64,000 nucleotides of DNA from Vagococcus zengguangii (GCF_005145005.1 NZ_CP039712.1:651001-715000); one strand, 5' to 3'; positions 54,179-62,923 are shown, counted from the stretch's first letter. The notes: a model not told the origin generated them from the sequence alone. Program-made: numbers and translations.

Positions 54179-55942
54179 ATGAAAAAAATTATTTTACCTA
54201 CATTATTAGCCGGATTAGTTTTAACAGCGGGTCAGACATTAGCTGATTCAACTGAATCTAGCACGGATCAAATTTTGACAACGGAAGTATCAAGTGAAAC
54301 AGAACAAGAGTTAACATCTGAAGAAGTAACAAGTGAAACGGAACAAGATTTAACAACTGAAGAAACTTCAACTGAAAGTTTAGAAGTGACAACAGGGACT
54401 ACATCAGAAGAAGTAGAACAACCACAAACGAATAACCAAAATGATGATAAAGATCTTATTACTAACTTAATCGCAAATACTTTATTTAAATTAGCATTTG
54501 ATAAAGCAGGCGGTGAAAGTTTATGGGTAGAAAACGGCATTGATTGGATGGCAACGGATCGTGCAGATTATACTGAATCTTATAAACAAGCCATTGCTTG
54601 GTATAATGAGCAACCTAAAGAGGAATTATCATTAGCAAGTGGGGCAGTAGGTTACTACTTAGCCAATGGGGATTCTAATAAAACCGTTATTTTAGCGCAT
54701 GGCTATCGTGGTTCTCACTCAATTATGGGACCATGGGCAAAAATGTACTATGATTTAGGATATAATGTTTTGACACCTGACGCACAAGGGATTACTACAG
54801 GTGGAAAAAATTATATTGATTTCGGTTGGAATGAAAAATCTAACTATGTTAACTGGGTGAACTTAGTTAACGAAATGAATAATCAAGAGGGAACTATCTT
54901 ATTAAGTGGTGTTTCAATGGGAGCTGCAACTGTCTTAATGACAGCAGGGGAACAGTTACCAGAGAACGTAATTGGTGTGATTGCTGATTCGGCCTATACA
55001 TCTTTAGAGGATGAATTAAATTATATTATCGAAAACATTTCGACAATTATCGATATGGGTTCTGTTAAATTACAAAATAAAGGTGGCTTAGATGGCTTAC
55101 TTGATCCAGAAAAATTAAAAGAAGCCCTACCTCTAGTTGATGAAAAAGTTCAAACTAACTTAGGTTTTGCTATGGCAGAGGTTTCTACTGTTAATCAAGT
55201 ACAAAAAGCAACAATTCCAGTAGGATTAATTCATAATTCAGATGATACATTTATTCCTCAAGCATTTGAAAACACATTATTTGATAACATTTCAGCTACT
55301 AAATATATTTATCAATCACCAGTTGGTAATCATATCGGTGGTATTAACATGTCATACACTGATTATGTTGCAACAGTAAAAAATTACATCGAATTTTTCG
55401 AAGCAGGAGCAGATGCTAAATTATTTAGTGAGCCAATCACACAAGTGGTTACATTTGTAGACAAAGATGGTAATGTACTAGCTGAGCCACAAACATTCCA
55501 TGGTCAACCAGGCGAATCATTTGAAATTGTTTTACCAGAAATTGAAGGCTATGAATTAGCTGGTGACTATCAAACACAGTATACGTTTGGTGAAGAACAA
55601 CAAGATATTTCAATTGATATTGTTTATACAGAGTTACCAGAAGAACCAGAAGAAAGTACACCAGAGGAAAGCACCGACAGTAGTGAAGAAACGGGAGATA
55701 GTTCTGTCGAAGATTTATCATCAGAAGATTCATCGACAGAAGAAAGTACAATAAGCAGTGAGGAAACAGAAACGTCAGATTCTTTAGATAAAGGAACTGT
55801 TTCATCAAATAACAATAATGATTCTTCATTACCACAAACTGGTGAAGTAGTAGGTACAAGTCTAGCAATTGTTGGTTCGTTATTCGTCTTTGTTGCTGCT
55901 TTCTTGAATAGAAAAACATTAAGTAAATTAGTAAAAAAATAA
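54179..55942 (+). CDS. LPXTG-anchored alpha/beta hydrolase with MucBP-like domain
   Basis: 587-residue surface enzyme. Signal peptide (about 1-22, ending TLAD); Ser/Thr/Glu-rich stalk with a duplicated 13-residue unit (about 36-61); alpha/beta hydrolase (about 95-410) with oxyanion segment ILAHGYRGS, nucleophile in GVSMGAA (Ser near 245), Asp in NSDDTFIP and His in PVGNHIGG; one MucBP-like domain (about 420-485; VTFVDKDGNVLAEPQTFHG); Ser/Glu-rich spacer; sortase signal LPQTGE near residue 551, then a membrane helix and the KLVKK tail. AAGGAGG before the ATG. The substrate is unknown; esterase or acyl-hydrolase activity at the cell wall is likely. Confidence 0.93.
   Translation: MKKIILPTLLAGLVLTAGQTLADSTESSTDQILTTEVSSETEQELTSEEVTSETEQDLTTEETSTESLEVTTGTTSEEVEQPQTNNQNDDKDLITNLIANTLFKLAFDKAGGESLWVENGIDWMATDRADYTESYKQAIAWYNEQPKEELSLASGAVGYYLANGDSNKTVILAHGYRGSHSIMGPWAKMYYDLGYNVLTPDAQGITTGGKNYIDFGWNEKSNYVNWVNLVNEMNNQEGTILLSGVSMGAATVLMTAGEQLPENVIGVIADSAYTSLEDELNYIIENISTIIDMGSVKLQNKGGLDGLLDPEKLKEALPLVDEKVQTNLGFAMAEVSTVNQVQKATIPVGLIHNSDDTFIPQAFENTLFDNISATKYIYQSPVGNHIGGINMSYTDYVATVKNYIEFFEAGADAKLFSEPITQVVTFVDKDGNVLAEPQTFHGQPGESFEIVLPEIEGYELAGDYQTQYTFGEEQQDISIDIVYTELPEEPEESTPEESTDSSEETGDSSVEDLSSEDSSTEESTISSEETETSDSLDKGTVSSNNNNDSSLPQTGEVVGTSLAIVGSLFVFVAAFLNRKTLSKLVKK
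54284..54361 (+). repeat. Two tandem 39-base repeats coding for the Glu-rich stalk
   Basis: Units 54284-54322 and 54323-54361 differ at a handful of positions and encode EVSSETEQELTSE and EVTSETEQDLTTE. An in-frame duplication inside the surface protein stalk. Confidence 0.8.
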
Positions 55943-55975
55943 TTATTTTAAATTTATGTATGAATAATAAAGATA

Positions 55976-56015
55976 TTGGTCCCTTAACATAGTAAATGTT
56001 AGGGGACTATTTTGT
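55976..56015 (+). terminator. Terminator after the LPQTG hydrolase gene
   Basis: GGTCCCTTAACAT / ATGTTAGGGGACT hairpin followed by ATTTTGTG; long stem, modest T tract. Confidence 0.75.
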
Positions 56016-56097
56016 GCTTTATTACTTATCAATCACTTGCATGTTTGTCAAAAAAAGTAGACAATAGAAGATATTATGATTGAAATGGGTGAAGGAG

Positions 56098-56916
56098 ATG
56101 GCAACTAGAGCCATAGGGTTTATTGATTCAGGTGTTGGGGGGCTAACCGTTGTAAAAGAAGCGTTAAAGCAACTGCCAAATGAAAAAATCATGTATTTAG
56201 GTGACACAGCCCGTTGTCCTTATGGTCCACGACCAGTTGAACAAGTCGTTCAATTTACATGGGAGATGACCAATTTTTTAGTGAAAAAAAATATAAAAAT
56301 GTTAGTAATTGCCTGTAATACGGCGACAGCTGTTGCTTTGGATGAAATTAAAGCGGCTCTTGATATTCCCGTTGTCGGTGTTATTTTACCTGGCAGTCGA
56401 GCGAGCTTGAAGCAAACGAAAAATAATCGGATTGGGATGATTGGGACTATCGGTACTGTCAATAGTCATTCGTACTTAAATGCAATTAAGAATAAATCGC
56501 CACAGACTGAAGTTATCGAACTAGCTTGTCCTAAGTTTGTACCATTAGTTGAAAGCAAAAGTTATCAAACATCTCTTGCAAAAAAAGTGGTAGCTGAAAC
56601 GTTACAACCGTTAATCAATCAAAAAATTGATACGCTAATTCTGGGATGCACACATTATCCGTTGTTGCGTCCAATTGTTCAAAATGTGATAGGTGATAAC
56701 GTTACACTGGTTGATTCAGGTGCAGAAACCATTAGTGACGTGAGTATGTTGCTAGATTATTTTGATATCCAAGCGCCAGTTTCAAATGAAACACCACAAC
56801 ATGAATTTTATACGACGGCTTCAACTAAAATGTTTGAAGAAATTGCTATGGATTGGCTACCATTATCTGATATTCATGTACAAAAAATTAGTCTAGGTGA
56901 GGAAAAGAGGAATTAG
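56098..56916 (+). CDS. murI: Glutamate racemase
   Basis: Makes D-glutamate for peptidoglycan. 272 residues from ATG 56098. N-terminal [20 protein letters not shown] with the Asp and Ser of the active site, catalytic Cys in VIACNTATA and second Cys in [13 protein letters not shown]. Start is uncertain: ATG 56098 fits family length but its AAGGAG ends directly at the codon; TTG 56080 (adding MKWVKE) has a weak AGAAG 9 bases upstream. The rph-rdgB fusion begins 1 base after the stop. Confidence 0.94.
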   Translation: MATRAIGFIDSGVGGLTVVKEALKQLPNEKIMYLGDTARCPYGPRPVEQVVQFTWEMTNFLVKKNIKMLVIACNTATAVALDEIKAALDIPVVGVILPGSRASLKQTKNNRIGMIGTIGTVNSHSYLNAIKNKSPQTEVIELACPKFVPLVESKSYQTSLAKKVVAETLQPLINQKIDTLILGCTHYPLLRPIVQNVIGDNVTLVDSGAETISDVSMLLDYFDIQAPVSNETPQHEFYTTASTKMFEEIAMDWLPLSDIHVQKISLGEEKRN

Positions 56917-56917
56917 A

Positions 56918-58264
56918 GTGAGACATGATGCACGTCAAGAAAATCAATTAAGAGAAGTAACGATTGAAACAGAAGTATTGAAACACGCAGAAGGTTCAGT
57001 GATGATTAGCTTTGGAGAAACTAAGGTGTTATGTGCCGCAACTGTAGAAGAGTCAGTCCCACCGTTTTTAAGAGGTTCAGGTAAAGGGTGGGTGACAGCT
57101 GAGTATAGCATGTTGCCACGTGCAACCAATACGCGTAATCGTCGTGAAAGCTCAAAAGGAAAATTAACTGGACGTACAATGGAAATTCAACGTTTAATTG
57201 GTCGTGCTTTACGAGCAGTGGTTGATTTAGAAAAATTAGGGGAACAATCAATCATTGTCGATTGTGATGTGATTCAAGCAGACGGAGGCACACGTACAGC
57301 GAGCATTACGGGTGCTTTTGTCGCGCTAGCAATTGCGATTAATAAAGAAATCGCAAAAGGGACCATCAAAGAAAATCCAATTAAAGAACATTTAGCCGCA
57401 ATTAGTGTCGGTATTTTACCAAGTGGGGCTGCCGTTTTAGACTTGGATTACGTTGAAGATGTTGAAGCAGCCGTAGACATGAATTTAGTCATGACAGAAA
57501 CGGGTGAATTCGTTGAAGTGCAAGGAACAGGAGAAGAGCATACTTATACGCGTGCACAGTTACTTGAGATGCTTGATTTAGGGGACTTAGGCATTCGTGA
57601 ATTGATTCGTCTACAAAAAGAAGCGCTAGCGGCAACTAAATTACCAGAATATGAACAAGTTAGTGATAAAGAAATTGTCATTGCAACGAATAATTTAGGT
57701 AAAGCCAAAGAATTTGAAGCGATTTTTGGTGCAAAAGGCTACACTATTAAAACGTTACAAGACTTTCCAGAAATTCCTGAAGTGATTGAAACGGGTAAAA
57801 CATTTGCCGAAAATGCCGCGCTAAAAGCTGAAACGATTGCTGAACGTTTGAATTGCTTAGTTTTAGCGGATGATTCTGGTTTAATGGTTGATGCTTTAAA
57901 TGGTCAACCCGGTGTTTATTCCGCTCGATTTGCAGGTCCAGGTCACAATGATGCGGCTAATAATGCTAAACTATTGCATGAATTAACGGATGTGCCATCT
58001 GAAAAACGTACGGCTAAATTCCACTGCACCTTAGCTTTAGCAGCTCCAGGTAAAGATACATTGTTCGTTGAAGGGGAAGTATTAGGACGTATCTTAAGTA
58101 TTCCACGTGGTGATAACGGTTTTGGTTATGATCCTTTATTCTATGTGGAGGAATTTGACAAATCAATGGCGGAATTAAGTGCTGAAGAGAAAAATAAAAT
58201 CAGTCACCGAGCAATTGCTATACAAAACTTAGCAACAGTTTGGGATAAGTGGCAAGAGGGGTAA
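56918..58264 (+). CDS. Fused RNase PH and XTP/dITP diphosphatase (RdgB/Ham1)
   Basis: 448 residues joining two enzymes. Residues about 1-240 are RNase PH, a phosphorolytic 3' exonuclease maturing tRNA ends ([52 protein letters not shown]). Residues about 252-448 are the house-cleaning pyrophosphatase ([51 protein letters not shown]). The linker is short ([14 protein letters not shown]), with no frame break. GTG at 56918, 7 bases after GAGG. In B. subtilis these are adjacent genes rph and ysnA; fused forms are typical of Enterococcus-like bacteria. Confidence 0.95.
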   Translation: MRHDARQENQLREVTIETEVLKHAEGSVMISFGETKVLCAATVEESVPPFLRGSGKGWVTAEYSMLPRATNTRNRRESSKGKLTGRTMEIQRLIGRALRAVVDLEKLGEQSIIVDCDVIQADGGTRTASITGAFVALAIAINKEIAKGTIKENPIKEHLAAISVGILPSGAAVLDLDYVEDVEAAVDMNLVMTETGEFVEVQGTGEEHTYTRAQLLEMLDLGDLGIRELIRLQKEALAATKLPEYEQVSDKEIVIATNNLGKAKEFEAIFGAKGYTIKTLQDFPEIPEVIETGKTFAENAALKAETIAERLNCLVLADDSGLMVDALNGQPGVYSARFAGPGHNDAANNAKLLHELTDVPSEKRTAKFHCTLALAAPGKDTLFVEGEVLGRILSIPRGDNGFGYDPLFYVEEFDKSMAELSAEEKNKISHRAIAIQNLATVWDKWQEG

Positions 58265-58270
58265 ACAGAT

Positions 58271-58786
58271 ATGAAGTATTTAGTCGTCAGTGATAATCAC
58301 GGGCAACGTGATATTTTAGTAGAATTAGTTAATAAATACCGTGGAAAAGTTGACGCCATGTTTCATTGTGGCGATTCAGAACTAGAACCGACCGATGAGT
58401 TATGGCATGAAATGCTAGTCGTAACCGGCAACTGTGATTTTGATCGTCGCTATAAAAAGTTTCAAGAAGTAACAATTGGAACGGATAAAATTTATATGAC
58501 ACACGGCCATTTATCAGCCGTTCGTATGGATTTGCGTAGCCTTTTTTATGAAGCAAAGGAACAAGAAGCTAATATTGCATTATACGGTCATACGCATGTG
58601 TTACATGCAGAAGTGGCGGAGGATTTATTAATCGTTAATCCTGGTAGTATTAGCCAACCACGCTATCCGTATAAAGTTAAAACTTATGCGCTTATTGAAA
58701 GTGACCTCGAACAATATTGTGTGACTTATTATAATGAAAAACATGAATTAATCGAGGAATTAACCAAAACATTTTCAAGAAATTAA
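58271..58786 (+). CDS. YfcE/MJ0936-type metallophosphoesterase
   Basis: 171-residue calcineurin-like phosphoesterase. Metal-binding motifs in order: VSDNHGQRD, FHCGDSE, TGNCDFD, MTHGH and YGHTH. It corresponds to B. subtilis YsnB, which follows rph-ysnA, so gene order is conserved. Relatives hydrolyse phosphodiesters in vitro; the physiological substrate is unknown. Six bases from the fusion gene, so the murI-rph/rdgB-ysnB set is one operon. Confidence 0.92.
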   Translation: MKYLVVSDNHGQRDILVELVNKYRGKVDAMFHCGDSELEPTDELWHEMLVVTGNCDFDRRYKKFQEVTIGTDKIYMTHGHLSAVRMDLRSLFYEAKEQEANIALYGHTHVLHAEVAEDLLIVNPGSISQPRYPYKVKTYALIESDLEQYCVTYYNEKHELIEELTKTFSRN

Positions 58787-58873
58787 TAAAAAATTATTAA
58801 GCTAATAAAAATCGATGGTTTCTTTTGTCGCACATGGTATAATAAATTCGTATGAAAAAGGAGGCCAGCAAGT

Positions 58874-59365
58874 ATGATTATTAGTGAGCTACAAGAAATA
58901 CTACTGGAAAAGAAAGAACATTTTCTAATTGAAAGTGAACGGGTAGCGTCAGTTTTAGATAAGCACCCCTTAAGTCATGCTTTTTTAATTTTAACCAAAG
59001 TAAAATATTCTAAAATTCCTGTATTAAATAGTCAAGATGAGCTAGTAGGCTTTATTGGGTTAGCCGATATTGTGAATCAAATGCTAGCAATTGATGGCGT
59101 AGATTTTAATTTACTTGAAGGCAAGATTGTTGCGGATGTAATGGAGAAAGAAGTACGCAGTGTTTCAACCATTGATGATATTGAATTGTTGTTACATTTG
59201 GCTGTGGATCATTCATTTATACCAGTTCGTGACGAACAAAATCGTTTTTTAGGTATTGTGACACGTCGAGAACTTCTTAAAGCTGTTAATCATCTATTAC
59301 ATACCTTAGATGATGAATATGTCTTAACCTCAAAAGAACACGTTTATAAATTAGTAGCAGAATAA
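58874..59365 (+). CDS. cbpB: Cyclic di-AMP-binding CBS-domain protein CbpB
   Basis: 163 residues with two CBS modules and little else: first about 20-85 (HAFLILTKVKYSKIPVLNSQ, ELVGFIGLADIV), second about 90-145 (VMEKEVRSVSTIDDIELLL, FIPVRDEQNRFLGIVTRREL). This layout matches CbpB/DarB (B. subtilis YkuL), which binds cyclic di-AMP and, when free of ligand, contacts Rel and pyruvate carboxylase. AAAGGAGG before the ATG; extended -10 TGGTATAAT at 58835-58843. Monocistronic. Confidence 0.88.
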   Translation: MIISELQEILLEKKEHFLIESERVASVLDKHPLSHAFLILTKVKYSKIPVLNSQDELVGFIGLADIVNQMLAIDGVDFNLLEGKIVADVMEKEVRSVSTIDDIELLLHLAVDHSFIPVRDEQNRFLGIVTRRELLKAVNHLLHTLDDEYVLTSKEHVYKLVAE

Positions 59366-59405
59366 ATATAAGGGGCAGCCGTTTTATACGGACGCCCCTT
59401 ATTAG
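59366..59405. terminator. Bidirectional terminator cbpB / sdpI
   Basis: AATATAAGGGGC..CCGT / ACGG..GCCCCTTATT hairpin between convergent genes, with A and T runs. Confidence 0.88.
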
Positions 59406-59407
59406 TT

Positions 59408-60076
59408 TTATTGCTTATTCAGTTGTTTTTTTCGGTAAAAGCGGTAAGAATAGTAAATCGGATATAAAGCCATGACTAATATAATTACGATTTCAATTAT
59501 GATTAATGGTAACGACAGATTGATTATAAACATCAAGAGACCACAAATCGTCGTTAAAATCCCACCGATGACCATGCAGATGGCTGCAACACGATTGGTA
59601 TGGTACCAGTTTTCATCATCGTCTAAGGCCCAACGTGTCCGTACACCGTAAGAATAATTATGTTGGTTTTTTGGCGAAAAATTCCCTAGTACGACAAATA
59701 GGATGCCTATAAAGGTAATAACTATCGCGTTAATATTTACTTGATAGCCTAAAGCGTCAGCATAACTAATGAATGACACTAACCAACTCATTATAGGCAT
59801 CAACCAAAGTACCACTAAGATGGAGTTGGGTGCGATATTTTTTTTCTTAGGATCAATTGCCGTGATAATAAGCGTAAACACTTGAACTGCGACTAGTAAA
59901 CAAGGTAAACCAAAAACGGCTATTGGTTTACTGGTCCATCCGTTTGGCTGATTATTCATATTAAAATGCGTGGCAATTTTATCAGGTAATGGCTCCCACA
60001 TTATCACACCAAATAAGATTGGGGCTAAAGTTAGTAATATGGTGAGAATGATTAATTTTTTATATGATTTCCACAT
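59408..60076 (-). CDS. sdpI: SdpI-family membrane protein (DUF1648)
   Basis: 222 residues with six hydrophobic segments. N-terminal DUF1648 part (MWEPLPDKIATHFNMNNQPN followed by GW) and C-terminal SdpI signature YSYGVRTRWALDDDENWYHT. In B. subtilis SdpI gives immunity to the SdpC killing factor and signals through SdpR. Start at 60076, 7 bases after AAGGAGG; the longer frame overlaps the repressor gene. No sdpABC toxin genes occur in the window, so it may protect against foreign toxins or act otherwise. Confidence 0.88.
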   Translation of the reverse strand: MWKSYKKLIILTILLTLAPILFGVIMWEPLPDKIATHFNMNNQPNGWTSKPIAVFGLPCLLVAVQVFTLIITAIDPKKKNIAPNSILVVLWLMPIMSWLVSFISYADALGYQVNINAIVITFIGILFVVLGNFSPKNQHNYSYGVRTRWALDDDENWYHTNRVAAICMVIGGILTTICGLLMFIINLSLPLIIIEIVIILVMALYPIYYSYRFYRKKQLNKQ

Positions 60077-60078
60077 TG

Positions 60079-60342
60079 TTATTCCTCCTTTAAATTGGTC
60101 ATCCATAACATGACTTCCTCAAGGACTGAGGTGTTTAGTTCGTAATAAATAAATTTACCTTCGCGTGTGTCACGAATTAAACCAGCTTCTTTTAAGATAG
60201 AAAGATGCCTTGAAACGGCAGCCATCGAAATATTAAAATTTTCACTAATTTCACCGGCGCTTAGGCGTGATGTTTTTAATAAGCTTAATATTTCACGTCG
60301 TGTAGGATCAGCGAGGGCTTTTAAGGTTATTTGTAAACTCAT
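60079..60342 (-). CDS. sdpR: ArsR/SdpR-family transcriptional repressor
   Basis: 87-residue winged-helix repressor: LKALADPTRREILSLLK, then LSAGEISENFNISMAAVSRH and the wing TREGKFIYYEL. No metal-binding cysteine motif (ELCVCDL type) is present, so it is not a metal sensor; the match is to SdpR-type autorepressors. ATG 60342, 7 bases after AAGGAGG. The stop codon is 2 bases before the sdpI start, so the pair is translationally linked. An operator lies immediately upstream. Confidence 0.9.
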   Translation of the reverse strand: MSLQITLKALADPTRREILSLLKTSRLSAGEISENFNISMAAVSRHLSILKEAGLIRDTREGKFIYYELNTSVLEEVMLWMTNLKEE

Positions 60343-60362
60343 CAGCCAACCTCCTTCATTTA

Positions 60363-60386
60363 ACATTTAACTTAATTGTTAAATGT
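60363..60386 (-). promoter_or_regulatory. Operator palindrome of sdpR-sdpI
   Basis: Perfect inverted repeat ACATTTAAC-TTAATT-GTTAAATGT, 9-base arms, lying directly downstream of the -10 box and covering the expected transcription start. Typical of an ArsR-family autorepression site. Confidence 0.8.
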
Positions 60387-60415
60387 ATTGTAAAATATAT
60401 AATAACGGATGTCAA
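60387..60415 (-). promoter_or_regulatory. Promoter of sdpR-sdpI
   Basis: Minus strand TTGACA (60410-60415), 17-base spacer, TACAAT (60387-60392): near-consensus and immediately followed by the operator. Confidence 0.82.
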
Positions 60416-60556
60416 ATTATTAATAATTGAGATGAAGATATCTCTAATTAATTAGATGGAGAAATAAATCCATCTTAGGACCTATGACTTTTGTGCGAAA
60501 AATTGTGATAATAGTCTTGTAAGGTCGTTAGGTTTAGCTAAAGGAGGCTATTAATT

Positions 60557-62161
60557 ATGAAAGAACGCGAAAGAATTTTAGAATTAGTCAAAAAAGGTGT
60601 TATCACTTCAGAAGAAGCGTTGATTTTATTAGAAAATTTAGCAACGGAGAAAGATGAACAATCAATCGATGAAGTTGCAAAATTATTAGCAGAAGAAAAA
60701 CAATCAGTCGTTGACTTATTCGAAGAAGAAATGGATAGTTTGGAAGAAGAAGTATCAAATAACGTAGCTGATAGTGAAGCAGTGGATCAACAACGTTTAG
60801 AACGAATTTTAGACGAGTTAGTCGCACAAGCTAATGAAGCAAGTGTTAAATTAGATACAATTAATGTAGAAATTGAAGCGTTAGAAGAACAAATTAACGC
60901 GAAAAAAGAACAATTAGTGGTGATTAATACACTTGAAGATTTAGAAGAATTAGACGAAGAAAAAATTGCAGATCGTCGTCAGCTAGAAATTGACTTAGGG
61001 CAATTGAAACAGGAGCTAGCTGTTAAAGAATTATTTAAAGAAGAATTAGAAACAGAATTAAAAACTATCAAAAAAGATCGTCAAGCTTATACAAAAGAAC
61101 AATGGGCAGAACGTTTTGAAATTCCAGAAAATTGGGAAAAACACGTCGATGAAATTGGACAAAAACTAATGGAGTCAGCTGACAAATTAGGTGATAAAGG
61201 TGAAAAACTTGGTCGCAAATTAGGCGACAAAGGTGTTAAGTTAGGTCATTTAATTAAATCAACAGTGGCAAGTGTTTACACTAAAGTTAACGATAACGTG
61301 GAATGGAAAGACATCAATGTTAAAGTTCCAGGAGTTACTAGCAACAGCTTTACTCATGAATTTAACTATGAGAATATTACCGCTTCAGTCATTGATGTTA
61401 AATTAGCTAACGGTTCGGTTGAATTTAAAACATGGGATTCAGACGATTTAAAAGTCGAAGCTGATATTAAATTGTACGGTAAGTTTGACTCAGAAGAATT
61501 ATATGATGCCTTCATGGAAAGAAGTCAAATCATGGTAGATGAGGAAAAAATCCAATTCTACGTACCAAATAAACGTGTGAAGGCCAATTTAGTCTTCTAC
61601 TTACCGAAAAAAGTTTATGACTATTTAGCTGTTAATATTTTAAATGGTGATTTAAAAGCCAACGAACTTGAGTTGAAAGATGCCTTTGTAAAAAATACAA
61701 ATGGCGACATGACACTGACTAAATTCTCTGCTACAATGTTAGAAGTTAAAGGTGTCAATGGCGATGTGACCATCAAAGATTCAAACATTTTAGATTTTAT
61801 TTCAGAAAACATTAATGGTGACTACGTTTTACAAGCTGATATCCAAAACACTAATATTTCAAGTGTCAATGGCGAAGTAAAATTAACAGCACAGTCAACG
61901 GCGGTTAAAAAAGTTGAAGTTAACTTAGTCAACGGTACGATTAAAGTGGCCTTACCGGTTGCTAATAGTGTTGAATTATATGCGAAAACAAGTACGGGTG
62001 CGATTAAGAGCCGTTTAACTAATATGGAAACAGTTCGTGAAAGATCAGAAAAAACAAATCAATATATGCAATTACGACGTATCACTACGGAACCAACGGT
62101 CGATGTCCAATTAAGCACAACGACGGGGACGATTTACTTAAAAGATACGTTAGAGGATTAA
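60557..62161 (+). CDS. liaX: LiaX-like protein (N-terminal helical region, C-terminal DUF4097)
   Basis: 534 residues, close to E. faecalis LiaX in size and order. N-terminal short SHOCT-like helix pair (KERERILELVKKGVITSEEA), a long acidic coiled coil (about 45-185), an internal repeat KLGDKGEKLGRKLGDKGVKL (about 213-232), then a beta-rich DUF4097 domain (about 255-534) with recurring NGDVTI-like turns (VKGVNGDVTIKDSN, NGDYVLQ, VNGEVKL). In E. faecalis LiaX senses antimicrobial peptides and daptomycin outside the cell and restrains LiaFSR-driven membrane remodelling. No signal peptide is visible here. AAGGAGG before the ATG; extended -10 TGTGATAAT at 60504-60512. First gene of liaXYZ. Confidence 0.88.
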   Translation: MKERERILELVKKGVITSEEALILLENLATEKDEQSIDEVAKLLAEEKQSVVDLFEEEMDSLEEEVSNNVADSEAVDQQRLERILDELVAQANEASVKLDTINVEIEALEEQINAKKEQLVVINTLEDLEELDEEKIADRRQLEIDLGQLKQELAVKELFKEELETELKTIKKDRQAYTKEQWAERFEIPENWEKHVDEIGQKLMESADKLGDKGEKLGRKLGDKGVKLGHLIKSTVASVYTKVNDNVEWKDINVKVPGVTSNSFTHEFNYENITASVIDVKLANGSVEFKTWDSDDLKVEADIKLYGKFDSEELYDAFMERSQIMVDEEKIQFYVPNKRVKANLVFYLPKKVYDYLAVNILNGDLKANELELKDAFVKNTNGDMTLTKFSATMLEVKGVNGDVTIKDSNILDFISENINGDYVLQADIQNTNISSVNGEVKLTAQSTAVKKVEVNLVNGTIKVALPVANSVELYAKTSTGAIKSRLTNMETVRERSEKTNQYMQLRRITTEPTVDVQLSTTTGTIYLKDTLED

Positions 62162-62183
62162 TTAAGAAAGAGGAGATAACAAT

Positions 62184-62501
62184 ATGAAAAAACGCTTAAC
62201 AAAATCAACTGATAATGTGGTAGTTTCAGGGGTGCTAGGAGGGATTGGTGAATACTTAGGAATCGATCCTACAGTCATTCGTGTTATCTTCTTAGCAAGT
62301 GTCCTATTCTCATTTGGTTCACCGATTCCACTATACCTTATTTTAATGTTAGTTATCCCAACCAATGGGACTAAAAAAAATACGCAACGCCAATTTTACG
62401 GAGATAGCTCAACTTACTACGGCAATGATCGTCAAGGACAACCACAACGTCCACGTAAAGAAGCTAAAAAAGTTGAGGAAGATGAGTGGAGTGATTTCTA
62501 G
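62184..62501 (+). CDS. liaY: PspC-domain protein (LiaY-like)
   Basis: 105 residues. PspC domain in the first 60 (SGVLGGIGEYLGIDPTVIRV, one membrane helix FLASVLFSFGSPIPLYLILM) and a hydrophilic, basic then acidic tail (about 62-105). In E. faecalis LiaY belongs to the LiaR-controlled liaXYZ operon and helps anionic phospholipid redistribution. Ribosome site AGGAG before the ATG; its TAG overlaps the next GTG by one base. Confidence 0.88.
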   Translation: MKKRLTKSTDNVVVSGVLGGIGEYLGIDPTVIRVIFLASVLFSFGSPIPLYLILMLVIPTNGTKKNTQRQFYGDSSTYYGNDRQGQPQRPRKEAKKVEEDEWSDF

Positions 62502-62863
62502 TGAGCCAAACAATTAAACGTTTATTATTAAATGCCATCTTATTTATGGCCCTAGCCTATCTGTTTCCCAATATGCTATATGTTAATGGTTTGGGAACAG
62601 CGCTAATAGCAAGTGTTGTGTTCTCGATTTTGAACACGCTTCTTAAACCAATTTTACAAATATTAAGTTTCCCCATCACTATTTTGACATTTGGTCTGTT
62701 TAGTTTAGTGATAAATGCGAGTATCTTAATGATGACAGGTTACTTTATGGGTCAAGGTGTCTTTTATGTAAATGGTTTGGGCTCAGCATTGTTACTAACT
62801 ATTACCATTTCATTGGTTAATGCGTTGTTGCAAGTTAATAAAAGTAATAAATATACAGAATAG
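62501..62863 (+). CDS. liaZ: Phage-holin family 4 (YvlD-like) membrane protein (LiaZ-like)
   Basis: 120 residues with four membrane helices and almost no soluble part: LLLNAILFMALAYLFPNMLY, TALIASVVFSILNTLLKPIL, ILTFGLFSLVINASILMMTG, and SALLLTITISLVNALL. Matches the YvlD/holin-4 family. GTG start overlapping the liaY stop. With liaX and liaY it completes the LiaXYZ-type operon; a holin function is not implied by the family name. Confidence 0.88.
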   Translation: MSQTIKRLLLNAILFMALAYLFPNMLYVNGLGTALIASVVFSILNTLLKPILQILSFPITILTFGLFSLVINASILMMTGYFMGQGVFYVNGLGSALLLTITISLVNALLQVNKSNKYTE

Positions 62864-62887
62864 GTTCGTCCTGTTTCTGACAGTTAA

Positions 62888-62923
62888 AAGAAACCCGCTT
62901 AATCATGAGATTAGGCGGGTTTT
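62888..62923. terminator. Bidirectional terminator liaZ / rqcH
   Basis: AAAAGAAACCCGCTTAATC / GATTAGGCGGGTTTT hairpin between convergent genes. Confidence 0.9.

Noticed and set aside
54284-54361. Repeats considered as CRISPR or satellite
   Set aside because: They are two adjacent in-frame copies without spacers and encode a protein stalk.
55449-55919. 156-codon minus-strand frame under the surface protein gene
   Set aside because: Arises from Ser/Glu-rich repeats on the sense strand; the product is low-complexity Leu/Tyr/Gln with no family match.
62501-62863. Prophage holin indicating a phage remnant
   Set aside because: The holin-4 name is historical; the gene sits in a liaXYZ-type operon with no phage genes around it.
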